This document shows, piece after piece, positions 41,196 to 50,947 of a stretch of 64,000 nucleotides of DNA (the first letter of the stretch is position 1; every line of letters starts with the position of its first letter). The notes beneath the pieces were generated by a model that was given only the letters and a program-made list of their open reading frames with translations, was not told the DNA's origin and searched no databases. The DNA is from Chelatococcus sp. YT9 (GTDB taxonomy: Bacteria; Pseudomonadota; Alphaproteobacteria; Rhizobiales; Beijerinckiaceae): assembly GCF_018398315.1 (NCBI RefSeq), contig NZ_JAHBRW010000002.1, forward strand, positions 1,038,637 to 1,102,636, in the 5' to 3' direction. The position numbers were made by a program, and so were the translations under genes.

Positions 41196-42863
41196 ATGAA
41201 ACAATCAAAATCAATTCCAGATGGCGTGACGTTGTGGATTCAGTGGAGTCGATTGATATCCATTATGGATGAGGTCGATATCGCGCTGGTGCGAACATCC
41301 TTTTCCACGATTGTTGGTGAAACGCGCGATTTCGCGGTTATTCTTCTGGACAAGCATGCGCGATCCATTGCCCAGTCGCAATTGTCGTCGCCCGCATTTA
41401 CATGTTCGCTACCCAGCGCGACCCGTCGGTTGCTCCAGGACTTCCCACCGGAAACGCTGCGACGCGGCGATGTTCTGATCACGAATGATCCGTGGATATG
41501 CCACGGGCATCTTCCGGATTTCTATATTATCGTCCCGCTGTTTGGGGATGATGAAATCATCGGCTATATCGCGACCGCCGCGCATATCTCGGACATCGGC
41601 GGACGCCTCGATGAATTCGACGCGCGCGACGTCTTCGAGGAGGGACTTCGCATCCCGCCAAGCAAGCTTTATGTTGAGGGCAAGCCCAATCGGCAGCTGT
41701 TCGACATTCTCAGAGCCAATATTCGCTATCCGACGCAGGTCCTGGGGGACGTTGATGCTATAGTCGGAGCAGCTCACCTCGGTGGCGCGCGGCTCACCGA
41801 GTTTATCAAGGACTATGGTGAGGCGGGCCTCGACGCTGCGGCCGAGGAGATCCTGAAGCGTTCTGAAGCAGCCATGCGGAGCGCGATCCGTGCCATACCC
41901 GACGGCACCTATAAGGGAGCGACGGACTGCGATGGCTACAAGATCCCGACACATATCGCGGTCAGCATCGAAGTCTCGGGTGACACGGTGGTCTGCGATT
42001 TTGCCGGCTCGAGCCTCCAGCGTCACGACGCATCGATCAACAGCGTGATGAATGTCACCCATGCGCATTCTCTGTATGCTTTTAAATGCGCGCTTCTGCC
42101 GGATATTCCCAATAACGAGGGCTTGTTCCGGCCCATCGCGACCCGCGCGGAAGCCGGTTCCATCCTCAATGCGAGCTTTCCGGCGCCGGTGAAGGCTCGT
42201 TCGAAGACGAGCTATCATATTCACAACGCGATTTATGGCGCGCTGGCGGAGGCTCTGCCGCATGGGGTGCAGGCGGGCAGTGGCTCGTTCTGGTCCGTCA
42301 AGTGCTTCGGATCCAACGATGATGGCTCTAATTTCGCGATGCATGTCCTGCCGAACGGCGGCCGTGGAGCCGTCAATGGCGCAGATGGGCAGCCGACCAT
42401 CGCCTTTCCTGGAAATGGGACCATCACGCCGGCAGAGATCATCGAAAACATCGCGCCTATCGTCGTGCTCGAGCGATCACTGCGAACCGATTCCGGAGGA
42501 CCGGGGGAATTTCGCGGTGGGCTCGGGCAGACCATCCGACTTACCACGCTCGGCCGCTCCGTGCGGATGACGATCCGTCCGGACAAGATCCGCTTTCCCG
42601 CGCCGGGGCTCTCTGGCGGGCATCCAGGGGCAGCAGGTGCCCTGACGCGCGACGGCGAGGTGATGCCGCTCGAACCCTTCGAGTTGCAGCCGACGCAGGT
42701 CGTGACTCTCGACCTGCCGGGCGGCGGCGGATTTGGTGACCCGCGGAAGCGCGCCAGCGCCGCCGTCCAGGGGGATTTGGCGGAGGGTAAGATAAGCCTC
42801 GATGCGGCCACCAACGTCTATGGCCACAGCCCACAACCTCCCATGTCCGCGGCGGCAGAATGA
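41196..42863 (+). CDS. hyuB: Hydantoinase/oxoprolinase B-type subunit (first copy)
   Basis: A 555-residue HyuB/oxoprolinase beta subunit. It carries the usual start WIQWSRLISIMDEVDIALVR, the FSTIVGETRDFAV block, VLITNDPWICHGHLPD and near the end LDLPGGGGFGDP. HyuB works with HyuA: HyuA activates the amide with ATP and HyuB provides the metal-bound hydrolysis site in hydantoinases, 5-oxoprolinase and caprolactamase. This copy differs from the other two in the metal-proximal motif (ICHGHLPD versus LGSGHLPD and LGAGHLPD). I start at ATG 41196 rather than 41133, where the family sequence begins. Its stop overlaps the next hyuB by four bases. Confidence 0.9.
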   Translation: MKQSKSIPDGVTLWIQWSRLISIMDEVDIALVRTSFSTIVGETRDFAVILLDKHARSIAQSQLSSPAFTCSLPSATRRLLQDFPPETLRRGDVLITNDPWICHGHLPDFYIIVPLFGDDEIIGYIATAAHISDIGGRLDEFDARDVFEEGLRIPPSKLYVEGKPNRQLFDILRANIRYPTQVLGDVDAIVGAAHLGGARLTEFIKDYGEAGLDAAAEEILKRSEAAMRSAIRAIPDGTYKGATDCDGYKIPTHIAVSIEVSGDTVVCDFAGSSLQRHDASINSVMNVTHAHSLYAFKCALLPDIPNNEGLFRPIATRAEAGSILNASFPAPVKARSKTSYHIHNAIYGALAEALPHGVQAGSGSFWSVKCFGSNDDGSNFAMHVLPNGGRGAVNGADGQPTIAFPGNGTITPAEIIENIAPIVVLERSLRTDSGGPGEFRGGLGQTIRLTTLGRSVRMTIRPDKIRFPAPGLSGGHPGAAGALTRDGEVMPLEPFELQPTQVVTLDLPGGGGFGDPRKRASAAVQGDLAEGKISLDAATNVYGHSPQPPMSAAAE

Positions 42864-44524
42864 TGACAGGCAATAGCCCGCCACTCATCCATTCCGTTGA
42901 TCTGGAAATCCGCTGGGCCCGGCTCGTTACCATCATGGATGAGGTGGATGCAGCCGTCGCCCGCACCTCTTTCTCGACGATCGTCGGCGAGAGCCGCGAC
43001 TTCGGGGTTGTGATGATGGACGGGCAAGGCCGTTCGCTGGCTCAATCGCAGCTGTCGACGCCGGCCTTCACGATCACGCTGCCGATCACAGCCAAGCATC
43101 TGTTGCAGGCCCATCCACCGGAGACGCTGAAGCCGGGCGACGTTCTCGTCACGAATGACCCATGGCTTGGCTCCGGGCATTTACCGGATTTCGCGGTTTG
43201 CATGCCGGTCTTCCATGGCGGCGCGATCGCGGCGATCGTTGGTTGTGTAGCCCATCTCTCGGACGTTGGCGGCCGCAGCGACTACCTGGACGACAAGGAT
43301 CTGTTTGAGGAGGGGCTGAGGATTCCGCCCACGTTCCTCATGCGAGAGGGCGAGCCCGTCCAGTTGCTGATGGACATCATCGCCGCGAATTCCCGCGCGC
43401 CCCGCCTGATGATCGGCGATCTGAGCGCGCTATGCGGCGCATTGGCGCTCGGCGCGAAGCGTCTCACCGAATTTCTTGACGACTATGACCTTCGTGATCT
43501 TGAGGGTCTGGGCAGCGAGATCCTCTCGCGGTCGCGCGCGGCGATGTCGCGCGCCGTGGCACGCCTGCCGGAAGGCGTCTACACGGCAAGCCTGCAGGCG
43601 GACGGGCATGTCAGACCGGTCACCCTCGCCGCGACGGTGACGATCGCAGGTGGCAAGGTGGATGTGGACTTCGCGGGAAGTTCGCCGGAACAGTTCGATT
43701 GTTCGATCAATGCCTCGGCTAATGTCACCTTTGCCGATACATATTATCCCTTCAAATGCAGTCTGCTGCCGGATCTGCCCAATAACGAAGGGCTGACCGA
43801 ATTTCTGACGGTGCGCGCGCCGCTGGGCTCCGTTCTCAACGCGCGTTTTCCGCGCGCCGTGCGGGCTCGCTCGAAGACCAGCTTTCACATTTCCGCGCTC
43901 CTCTATGCCGCGCTGGCGCCTATTCTGGGCGAGCAGGCGCAGGCAGCGAGCGGCTCGTTCTGGACGCTGGTGATCAGCGGTGAACACCCCGACGGGGAGA
44001 GCTTTCGCGCGCATATGTTGCCGAACGGCGGAAAGGGCGCGGTGGCGGCACGGGATGGCCTGCCTACCATCGCTTTTCCCTATAACGGCACGATCACGCC
44101 CGTTGAAATCATGGAAAACAATGCGCCCGTCATCGTGGGCTGCCGGGAGCTTCTGACGGATAGCGGCGGCCCCGGCCGGTATCGCGGTGGCCTGGGGCAG
44201 CGCCTCACCTTCTCGCCACTTGATGACCGTGCCCTGCAGATATTTGTAAGGGCCGACAAGTTGCGTTTCCCTCCGCAGGGGTTGGCCGGTGGCGAACCGG
44301 GCGCGCTCGGGGCCCTTCTTCTCAATGGCAACACGGCGCCAAACGCGCCGATGACGCTGGCCAAGGGCGATATCGTGGAGCTCAGGCTTCCCGGTGGGGG
44401 AGGATACGGCCCGGCTGGCGAGCGTCCCCGGCCGGCAATCATCGACGATCTTGCGGCGGGCTACGTGAGCCCCGACGCCGCTGCCACACTCTACAAATTT
44501 CATCTCTCGGAGGACCAGACGTGA
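42860..44524 (+). CDS. hyuB: Hydantoinase/oxoprolinase B-type subunit (second copy)
   Basis: A 554-residue HyuB paralogue aligning along its full length with the first copy: LEIRWARLVTIMDEVDAAVAR, FSTIVGESRDFGVV, NDPWLGSGHLPDFAV, the EEGLRIPP segment and terminal LPGGGGYGPAG. Start ATG 42860 overlaps the preceding stop (ATGA-type overlap) and its stop overlaps the GTG start of hyuA, so the three are translated together. It could pair with the single HyuA to give a second specificity or a heteromeric complex with the other HyuB proteins. Confidence 0.9.
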   Translation: MMTGNSPPLIHSVDLEIRWARLVTIMDEVDAAVARTSFSTIVGESRDFGVVMMDGQGRSLAQSQLSTPAFTITLPITAKHLLQAHPPETLKPGDVLVTNDPWLGSGHLPDFAVCMPVFHGGAIAAIVGCVAHLSDVGGRSDYLDDKDLFEEGLRIPPTFLMREGEPVQLLMDIIAANSRAPRLMIGDLSALCGALALGAKRLTEFLDDYDLRDLEGLGSEILSRSRAAMSRAVARLPEGVYTASLQADGHVRPVTLAATVTIAGGKVDVDFAGSSPEQFDCSINASANVTFADTYYPFKCSLLPDLPNNEGLTEFLTVRAPLGSVLNARFPRAVRARSKTSFHISALLYAALAPILGEQAQAASGSFWTLVISGEHPDGESFRAHMLPNGGKGAVAARDGLPTIAFPYNGTITPVEIMENNAPVIVGCRELLTDSGGPGRYRGGLGQRLTFSPLDDRALQIFVRADKLRFPPQGLAGGEPGALGALLLNGNTAPNAPMTLAKGDIVELRLPGGGGYGPAGERPRPAIIDDLAAGYVSPDAAATLYKFHLSEDQT

Positions 44525-46668
44525 GCGAACCGCGTTTTCGCCTCGGTTTCGATATCGGTGGGACATTCACCGATTTCGTCCTTTTGGACAGACAATCCGG
44601 CACGACGCATTTGAATAAATGCCTGACAACGCCGGATGATCCATCGCGCGGCGTCATGGATGGCCTCACCCCCTTGTTCGAGGCCGCGGGCGTCGCGGGC
44701 CCCGATATCGAAATCGCCATCCATGCGACGACGCTGATCACCAATGCTTTGATCGAGCGCAAGGGTGCCCGCACCGCATTGTTGACCACCCGAGGCTTCC
44801 GCGACGTGCTCGAGATGGGCACTGAGGTTCGCTATGACATCTACGATCTCTTCCTGGAAAAGCCCACGCTGTTGGTGCCACGCGCGCTTCGCCTTGAGGT
44901 GACGGAACGTCTCGACAAGAATGGCACGGTCCTCACCCCTCTCGACGAGGATGCGCTGCGCACCGTCGCGCAGACGCTCAGGGCGGAAAGGGTGGAGGCG
45001 CTGGCCATCGCCTTCCTGCATTCCTTCCGTAATCCGGTTCATGAGCAGCGTGCGGCAGCCATCCTGAGGGAGGAACTGCCTGGCATCAGCATCTGCCTGT
45101 CAAGCGCGGTCGCGCCGGAGATCCGCGAATATGAACGCATGAGCACGACGGCGGCGAATGCTTACGTGCAACCGATCACCCGCGCCTATCTCGACAAGAT
45201 CGAGGGGCGCCTCGCCACGATGGATTATCGCAGGCGCCTCTATCTGATGATCTCCTCCGGCGGCATCGCCGGGGCGCAGACCGCCAAGGATTTCCCCATC
45301 CGCATGCTCGAGTCAGGCCCGACCGCCGGCGTGTTGGCGGCCATTTACTACGGGCGTCAGATGGGCATCGACAGCATGGTGACCTTCGACATGGGGGGGA
45401 CGACAGCGAAGATCGCCGTCGTCAAGAATTATGAGGCCGCGAAGTCGAACCTGTTCGAGGTCGGACGGGTGGCGCGTTTCAAGAAGGGCAGTGGCCTGCC
45501 GGTCAAGATCCCCATGGTGGAGCTGATCGAAATCGGCGCGGGCGGCGGCAGTATCGCGCATATCGATCAACTCGGCCTGCTCAAGGTTGGGCCCCACAGC
45601 TCCGGAGCCATGCCGGGTCCCGCGAGCTATGGGCGCGGGGGCACCAAGCCCACCGTGACAGATGCCAATCTCGCGCTTGGCTATCTCGACGCGAACTACT
45701 TCCTCGGCGGGACTATGAAACTTGACCTGGGGGCGGCCCAATCGGCCTTGGCCGAGCATATCGGTGCGCCGCTCGGCCTTGCGGCTGAGGCGGCAGCCTC
45801 CGGTCTGTTCGAGGTCGTCAATCAGAACATGCTCGCGGCCATGAAGGTGCATATCGCCGAACGCGGCGAGGACCCGCGTAAGTTCTATCTCTTCGCCTTT
45901 GGCGGCGCGGGCCCGGCTCATGCCTATGAATTGGCGCGAGCGCTCCAGATGCGCGGTGTCATCATACCGTCCGGGGCTGGTGCCACATCGGCGATGGGTC
46001 TCGTCACGGCGGCCATTTCCTTTGATTACGCCCGCTCTTACGTCGCCCGGCTCGACAAGGTGGCTTGGGAGGACCTGAGGGCAGTCTTCGAGGGGATGGC
46101 GGCAGAGGGGCTGGCGGTCCTCGCGGAGGCCGGCGTTGCTCCCAACTCACCCGGTGTCGAAGTGACACATCGCATGGATCTGCGCCACAAGGGGCAGGGC
46201 CATGAGGTCACCGTAACCCTGCCGCGCGCCGTCTATGAACGCGGATCGGTTGATGAGATCGCGCAGCTCTTCTACGTTGCGCATCAGGAGAAATATGGGC
46301 ACGCCCATTTCAACCTGCCTGTTGAATTGATTACCTGCCGGACCATGGTCGGTGCGCCGCCGCCCGCCGTGCCCCTGCCGAGCGCCGGCGAGACAGCGGG
46401 AACAGAGGCCGGGAGAGCGTTGAAGGGGCACCGCCGCGCCTATTTTCCGGAACTCGGCGCCTTCGTCGAAACACCGGTCTATGATCGCTATCGCCTGAGG
46501 AGCGGCATGGAAATTCAAGGCCCGGCCATCATCGAGGAGCGGGAATGCACCGTCGTCGCCGGACCGTCCGCCACCGTCCGCATCGATCCCTTCGGCAGTG
46601 TCTTCCTGGATCTCGCCAATTCCGAAGCCGCGCGTGAAAGGGAGTTGGTCGATGTCCAACGGACTTGA
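44521..46668 (+). CDS. hyuA: Hydantoinase/oxoprolinase A-type subunit
   Basis: A 715-residue HyuA/oxoprolinase alpha subunit of the ASKHA (acetate kinase/hsp70/actin-like) fold. Phosphate-binding motifs are FDIGGTFTDF (residues 10-19) and FDMGGTTAK (D290). The region HATTLITNALIERKGA is the usual Hydant_A_N signature, and GAGGGSIAHID and GGAGPAHAYELAR follow. It binds ATP and phosphorylates the cyclic amide or lactam carbonyl, which HyuB then hydrolyses. It begins at GTG 44521, overlapping the second hyuB by four bases. It is the only HyuA in the cluster, yet three HyuB genes surround it. Confidence 0.93.
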   Translation: MSEPRFRLGFDIGGTFTDFVLLDRQSGTTHLNKCLTTPDDPSRGVMDGLTPLFEAAGVAGPDIEIAIHATTLITNALIERKGARTALLTTRGFRDVLEMGTEVRYDIYDLFLEKPTLLVPRALRLEVTERLDKNGTVLTPLDEDALRTVAQTLRAERVEALAIAFLHSFRNPVHEQRAAAILREELPGISICLSSAVAPEIREYERMSTTAANAYVQPITRAYLDKIEGRLATMDYRRRLYLMISSGGIAGAQTAKDFPIRMLESGPTAGVLAAIYYGRQMGIDSMVTFDMGGTTAKIAVVKNYEAAKSNLFEVGRVARFKKGSGLPVKIPMVELIEIGAGGGSIAHIDQLGLLKVGPHSSGAMPGPASYGRGGTKPTVTDANLALGYLDANYFLGGTMKLDLGAAQSALAEHIGAPLGLAAEAAASGLFEVVNQNMLAAMKVHIAERGEDPRKFYLFAFGGAGPAHAYELARALQMRGVIIPSGAGATSAMGLVTAAISFDYARSYVARLDKVAWEDLRAVFEGMAAEGLAVLAEAGVAPNSPGVEVTHRMDLRHKGQGHEVTVTLPRAVYERGSVDEIAQLFYVAHQEKYGHAHFNLPVELITCRTMVGAPPPAVPLPSAGETAGTEAGRALKGHRRAYFPELGAFVETPVYDRYRLRSGMEIQGPAIIEERECTVVAGPSATVRIDPFGSVFLDLANSEAARERELVDVQRT

Positions 46669-48292
46669 CGGGATCTCGCTTGAAATTCAATGGAACCGGC
46701 TGATCTCTATCATGGACGAGGTCGACATCAATCTCGTCCGTACCTCGTTCTCGACGATCGTGGGTGAAAGCCGCGACTTCGCTGTGATCATGCTCGACAA
46801 ATATGGGCGCAGCATTGCCCAGTCGCAGCTGAGTTCCCCGGCCTTTACCGTCACGCTGCCGGCGACGACGAAGCACCTGCTTGCAGCCTTCCCCGCCGAG
46901 ACGCTGGTGCCGGGCGACGTGCTCGTCACCAACGACCCCTGGCTCGGGGCCGGTCATTTGCCGGATGTCTGTGTCGTCATGCCGGTTTTCGCGCAGGGTG
47001 AGATGGTCGCGATCGTCGGCGCGGTGGCCCATGTGGCGGATATCGGCGGCCGGCTCGATTTCTTCGACGCACGCGACCTCTATGAAGAGGGGTTGCGCAT
47101 CCCGCCGAGCAAGCTCTACGAGGCTGGCGAGGAGAACAAGCAGCTCTTCCGCCTCATCGCCGCGAATGTGCGCGTCCCCGACCTCGTCATCGGCGACATC
47201 AAGGCAATGGTGGGCGCGGAAAAGCTTGGCGCCGAGCGTCTGGCGGAGTTCATGCAGGATTATGGCGGTGGCGCGGGCTTTCATCGCCTCGCTGACGAAA
47301 TTCTCGACCGCTCCGAGCAGGCGATGCGGCGCGCCATCAGCGCCCTTCCGGACGGCACCTGGGCCTACGGTCTGGAGGCGGACGGCTACCGATCGCCGTT
47401 GCACATAGAAGTAACAGTCGAGAAGAGCGGTGATGCCATCCACGTCGATTATACCGGTTCGTCGCCGCAATTCAGTGACGCATCAATCAATTGTGTGACC
47501 AATATTACCTTCGCCGATACCTACTATCCCATCAAATGTTCACTGACGCCGGATCTGCCGAACAATGAGGGACTATTCCGCCCGATCACCATGTCGGCGC
47601 CGGAGGGATCCGCCTTCAACACACGGATTCCAGCGGCGGTGAAGTCGCGCTCCAAATCCAGCTTTCATATTCATGTCGCGATCTATGGCGCCCTGTCTTC
47701 AGCCATAGGCGATCGCATCCAGGCCGGAAGCGGCTCGTTCTGGGCCATGACCCTGCATGGGACCAGTCCGGAAGACGGATCGACCTTCAACGTCCACATC
47801 CTGCCCAATGGCGGCAAGGGCGCGACCGCGACCACTGACGGTCTGCCGACGGTTGCCTTCCCCTATAACGGGACGGTCACGCCGGTCGAGATCACTGAAA
47901 ATCAGGCGCCTATCCTGATTGAGCGCAAGCAGCTTGTCGCCGACAGCGGCGGAGCCGGCCGCCAACGCGGCGGGCTTGGCCAGGAGATCGCCATGCGCGT
48001 CGTTGGCGACAGGCCGATCGTCGCCTCGCTGCGTCCCGACAAGGTTCGCTTTCCCCCACCGGGTGTTCTCGGTGGTTATCCGGGCGCTGCGGGCACCTTC
48101 TCGGTTAACGGTCGTGCCGTGCCGATCGAGCCGCTGCAACTCGGTCCCGGCGATGTCTACGTCATAAGTCTTCCGGGTGGTGGGGGATACGGCGATCCCC
48201 GGACGCGAGATCCCGCCAAGCTCCTGGAGGACATTGAGGCGGGCTATGTGACGCCAGAGCGAGCCGCGCGCGATTACGGACGCGCGGACTGA
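46652..48292 (+). CDS. hyuB: Hydantoinase/oxoprolinase B-type subunit (third copy)
   Basis: A 546-residue HyuB paralogue: LEIQWNRLISIMDEVDINLVR, FSTIVGESRDFAVIM, NDPWLGAGHLPDVCV, and terminal LPGGGGYGDP. I start at ATG 46652 (AGGGAG 11 bases upstream), which overlaps the end of hyuA by 17 bases; an open frame from 46598 lies inside hyuA. It resembles the first copy more than the second in its EEGLRIPPSKLY segment. This is the third HyuB beside one HyuA. Confidence 0.9.
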   Translation: MSNGLDGISLEIQWNRLISIMDEVDINLVRTSFSTIVGESRDFAVIMLDKYGRSIAQSQLSSPAFTVTLPATTKHLLAAFPAETLVPGDVLVTNDPWLGAGHLPDVCVVMPVFAQGEMVAIVGAVAHVADIGGRLDFFDARDLYEEGLRIPPSKLYEAGEENKQLFRLIAANVRVPDLVIGDIKAMVGAEKLGAERLAEFMQDYGGGAGFHRLADEILDRSEQAMRRAISALPDGTWAYGLEADGYRSPLHIEVTVEKSGDAIHVDYTGSSPQFSDASINCVTNITFADTYYPIKCSLTPDLPNNEGLFRPITMSAPEGSAFNTRIPAAVKSRSKSSFHIHVAIYGALSSAIGDRIQAGSGSFWAMTLHGTSPEDGSTFNVHILPNGGKGATATTDGLPTVAFPYNGTVTPVEITENQAPILIERKQLVADSGGAGRQRGGLGQEIAMRVVGDRPIVASLRPDKVRFPPPGVLGGYPGAAGTFSVNGRAVPIEPLQLGPGDVYVISLPGGGGYGDPRTRDPAKLLEDIEAGYVTPERAARDYGRAD

Positions 48293-48321
48293 GGTCGCGC
48301 CAAACAGGATGAGGGATTGAC

Positions 48322-49332
48322 ATGAGTTTTGAATGGGATGGGACTGAGGTGCCGGCAAGCTCTGCCGCGATGTTCGAGATCCCGGTCTGTACCATGGCCA
48401 GCGGCTTTCAGTTGACCCTTGCCGTCCACGCGGTCGCCGGCAAACGCAGCGGGCCGGTGACGCTGGTCGCCTGCGGATCGCATGGAGAGGAATTGTGGAG
48501 TTCGGAGTTCTGCCGCCTTCTCAAGAGCCGCCTGATACGGGACGGTTATGATTTTTCCGGCACGATCCTGCTCGCGCCCGTGCTCAACCCGCACTCCTTC
48601 GAGAGCGGCACCCGCAACACGCCGATCGACTTTCACAATCTCAACCGCGTATTTCCCGGGTCAGCGCTCGGCAAGAACTGGTTCACCGATGTCCTTGCCG
48701 GGGTCATCGCGGAAAAGATACTGCCGAGGGCCGATTTCATCTTCGATTATCACGGCGGTGGGTCTGACACTGTCATTCACTACCATTATACCGTGGATCC
48801 CGCCGCTTCGGCACGCAACGCAGTGATCCATGCCGTCGCGCGCGCAAGCGGCGCGGAAGTCCTGTGGGAGCACAACGAGCAGCGTGGCACACTCTCCAAC
48901 TGTGGAGACCAACTCGGGAAAACCTGTTTCGTGGTGGAGACGGGCGGCGGTGGGCTCATTCTCGACCAAGGCTATTTCGAGAAGGCCTACAGCGATTTTC
49001 TCAACATGCTCAAGGTGATCGAAGTTGTCGAGGGTGAACCCGATCTCTCGGCCGCGCGCATTGTGGTCCGCAAGGGCACGTCGTTGCGTCCCTCCCATGG
49101 CGGCACGTTCGTGCCGGTCTGCGGCCTGGATATCATGGGCAAAAGCCTGACCAAGGGCACTGTCCTCGGCCGCGTCGTCTCACCTTATACATTCGAGATT
49201 CTTGATGAAATCAAGGCTCCGTTCGACAAGACTGAAGTCATGATGATAAGAAATAGGATATCGAAGGTACATCCAGGGGAATATGCCTATATTATAGGAG
49301 ATGGTGACAGCGGCTACGATCCGCGCGCCTAA
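48322..49332 (+). CDS. AstE/AspA-like zinc deacylase (succinylglutamate desuccinylase family)
   Basis: A 336-residue M14-type zinc carboxypeptidase-like deacylase. Zinc ligands are H54 and E57 in CGSHGEEL and H144 in FDYHGGGSD; the substrate-carboxylate motif FHNLNRVFPG follows (about residues 104-113), and the fold ends with the small beta domain typical of AstE/AspA/ectoine-DoeB relatives. Such enzymes hydrolyse N-acyl amino acids or similar amides. It sits 29 bases after the third hyuB in the same operon, so it probably removes an acyl group from the imported compound or a HyuAB product. Confidence 0.9.
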   Translation: MSFEWDGTEVPASSAAMFEIPVCTMASGFQLTLAVHAVAGKRSGPVTLVACGSHGEELWSSEFCRLLKSRLIRDGYDFSGTILLAPVLNPHSFESGTRNTPIDFHNLNRVFPGSALGKNWFTDVLAGVIAEKILPRADFIFDYHGGGSDTVIHYHYTVDPAASARNAVIHAVARASGAEVLWEHNEQRGTLSNCGDQLGKTCFVVETGGGGLILDQGYFEKAYSDFLNMLKVIEVVEGEPDLSAARIVVRKGTSLRPSHGGTFVPVCGLDIMGKSLTKGTVLGRVVSPYTFEILDEIKAPFDKTEVMMIRNRISKVHPGEYAYIIGDGDSGYDPRA

Positions 49333-49367
49333 CTTAACAATAATCCGGAGCAATCGAGGGGATCACA

Positions 49368-50933
49368 ATGAGAATAAGGGAGTTGCTTATTTCGGCCATG
49401 ATAGTCGCATGGCCGGTCGGCGCCTATGCCGAGACCACTCTCGTCGTGCCTCAACTCGACGACCCGCGAACGCTGAGCCCGAACCCGGCTGCCGACACCG
49501 GCGCCTATGGGCCCGGGAGCAGCATCTACAGCCACCTCGTGGTGATGGACTGGGGGGTGGTCGCCGGCACGCCGGCCTATGGCGATCTCGCCGACAGCTG
49601 GCAGATCAGCCCTGACGGCAAGGTCTACACCTTCAAGCTTCATCCCAACATCAAATGGCATGATGGCAAGACACTGACCTCGGAAGACGTCAAGTTTACT
49701 TACGACCGCATGATTGCGAAGAAATATCCCTATGCGGCCTTTCTAAGGGACGTGGAGGCCATCGAGACGCCGGATGCGAATACGGTCGTCATCAAGCTGA
49801 AGGCCCCGAACGCGGCCTTCGTGCCGATGATGGCGCAGGCGGCGGGCTGGACGGGCAAGATCTATCCAAAGCATCTCTGGGAGAAGGAGGAAGGTTTCGA
49901 TACGGGCCCTTACGTCAACAAGCCCGTTGGCAGCGGTCCCTTCAAGTTTGTGCGATGGGACAAGGGAAGTGCCGTCGAACTCGTAGCCAATTCCGATTAC
50001 TTCCGCGGCAAGCCGAAGATCGATCGTCTTATCTTCAGGCCTATCGCTGATGCAAATGTGGCCCGCGCGGAATTCGACGCGGAACAGTTCCCGCATCTGC
50101 CTTATGACTATGCGCCACCCCTTGCCGAGGTTCCGGCCTTGCAGGCCGACCCGAGCCTCGAAGTGGTCTTCACGCCATCCCACTACAGCCGCGATATCCA
50201 GCTCAACCTGGCGCGGGCCCCCCTTTCGGATCTCAAGGTCCGTCAGGCGATTTCCTATGCCATCGATCGGGACGCGATCAGCCGGCTAGGGTTCAACGGC
50301 TTCTGGAAGCCGGCCTTCCACGCCAATGTCGACACACAGGTTGATTGGATCAACACGGACGTCAGTTTTCCGGCCTTCGACAAGGCCAAGGCGGAGGCTC
50401 TGCTCGACGAGGCGGGCTTGCCGCGCAAAGACGGCAAATGGCGGTTTTCCGTCTCCGTGACCGGACCGTCCTATTCCGATTGTCGCGCGATCAATGAGGT
50501 GCTTGTCCAACAATTGCGAGAGGTCGGCATAGACGCCAAGCTCGAGGCCTTCGATCAGGCGACTTGGTTCCGGCGCATGCAGGAAAAGAACTTCGACATC
50601 AGCTGCTATTTCACCCGCTATGGACCGGATCCGGATGCCTATCGTGAGCATTTCGGCACGGGTGGTCCCCGCAATTTCATGGGCTATAGCAATCCGGAGT
50701 TTGACGCGCTCGGCGCGAAGGCGGCCGCGATCTCCGACAAGGCTGAGCGCAAGAAATACTACGCGCAGATGCAGGCCATGCTCGTGCGGGATGTGCCTTA
50801 CATCAACCTCTTCAATGAGCAGAAGACGAGCCTCGTGCGCAAGGGCTGGTCTGGTTTTCCGCTGCAGGATTCAGGCTATGACAAGTCTGTAACGTGGTTC
50901 GGATATTATGGCGTTACGCCTCCGGTCAAGTAA
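49368..50933 (+). CDS. Peptide/opine-type ABC transporter substrate-binding protein
   Basis: A 521-residue family-5 solute-binding protein. It has an N-terminal signal peptide (about 1-22, ending AYA), the LADSWQISPDGKVYTFKLHP strand early and the DVKFTYDRM and RQAISYAIDRDAISR motifs typical of DppA/OppA/nickel-binding proteins. It captures an extracellular ligand and delivers it to the permeases encoded next. Its ligand is unknown; it may be a peptide, N-acyl amino acid or opine-like compound. It is first of five genes of the importer unit. Confidence 0.92.
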   Translation: MRIRELLISAMIVAWPVGAYAETTLVVPQLDDPRTLSPNPAADTGAYGPGSSIYSHLVVMDWGVVAGTPAYGDLADSWQISPDGKVYTFKLHPNIKWHDGKTLTSEDVKFTYDRMIAKKYPYAAFLRDVEAIETPDANTVVIKLKAPNAAFVPMMAQAAGWTGKIYPKHLWEKEEGFDTGPYVNKPVGSGPFKFVRWDKGSAVELVANSDYFRGKPKIDRLIFRPIADANVARAEFDAEQFPHLPYDYAPPLAEVPALQADPSLEVVFTPSHYSRDIQLNLARAPLSDLKVRQAISYAIDRDAISRLGFNGFWKPAFHANVDTQVDWINTDVSFPAFDKAKAEALLDEAGLPRKDGKWRFSVSVTGPSYSDCRAINEVLVQQLREVGIDAKLEAFDQATWFRRMQEKNFDISCYFTRYGPDPDAYREHFGTGGPRNFMGYSNPEFDALGAKAAAISDKAERKKYYAQMQAMLVRDVPYINLFNEQKTSLVRKGWSGFPLQDSGYDKSVTWFGYYGVTPPVK

Positions 50934-50947
50934 ATGAGGGGTGACGA

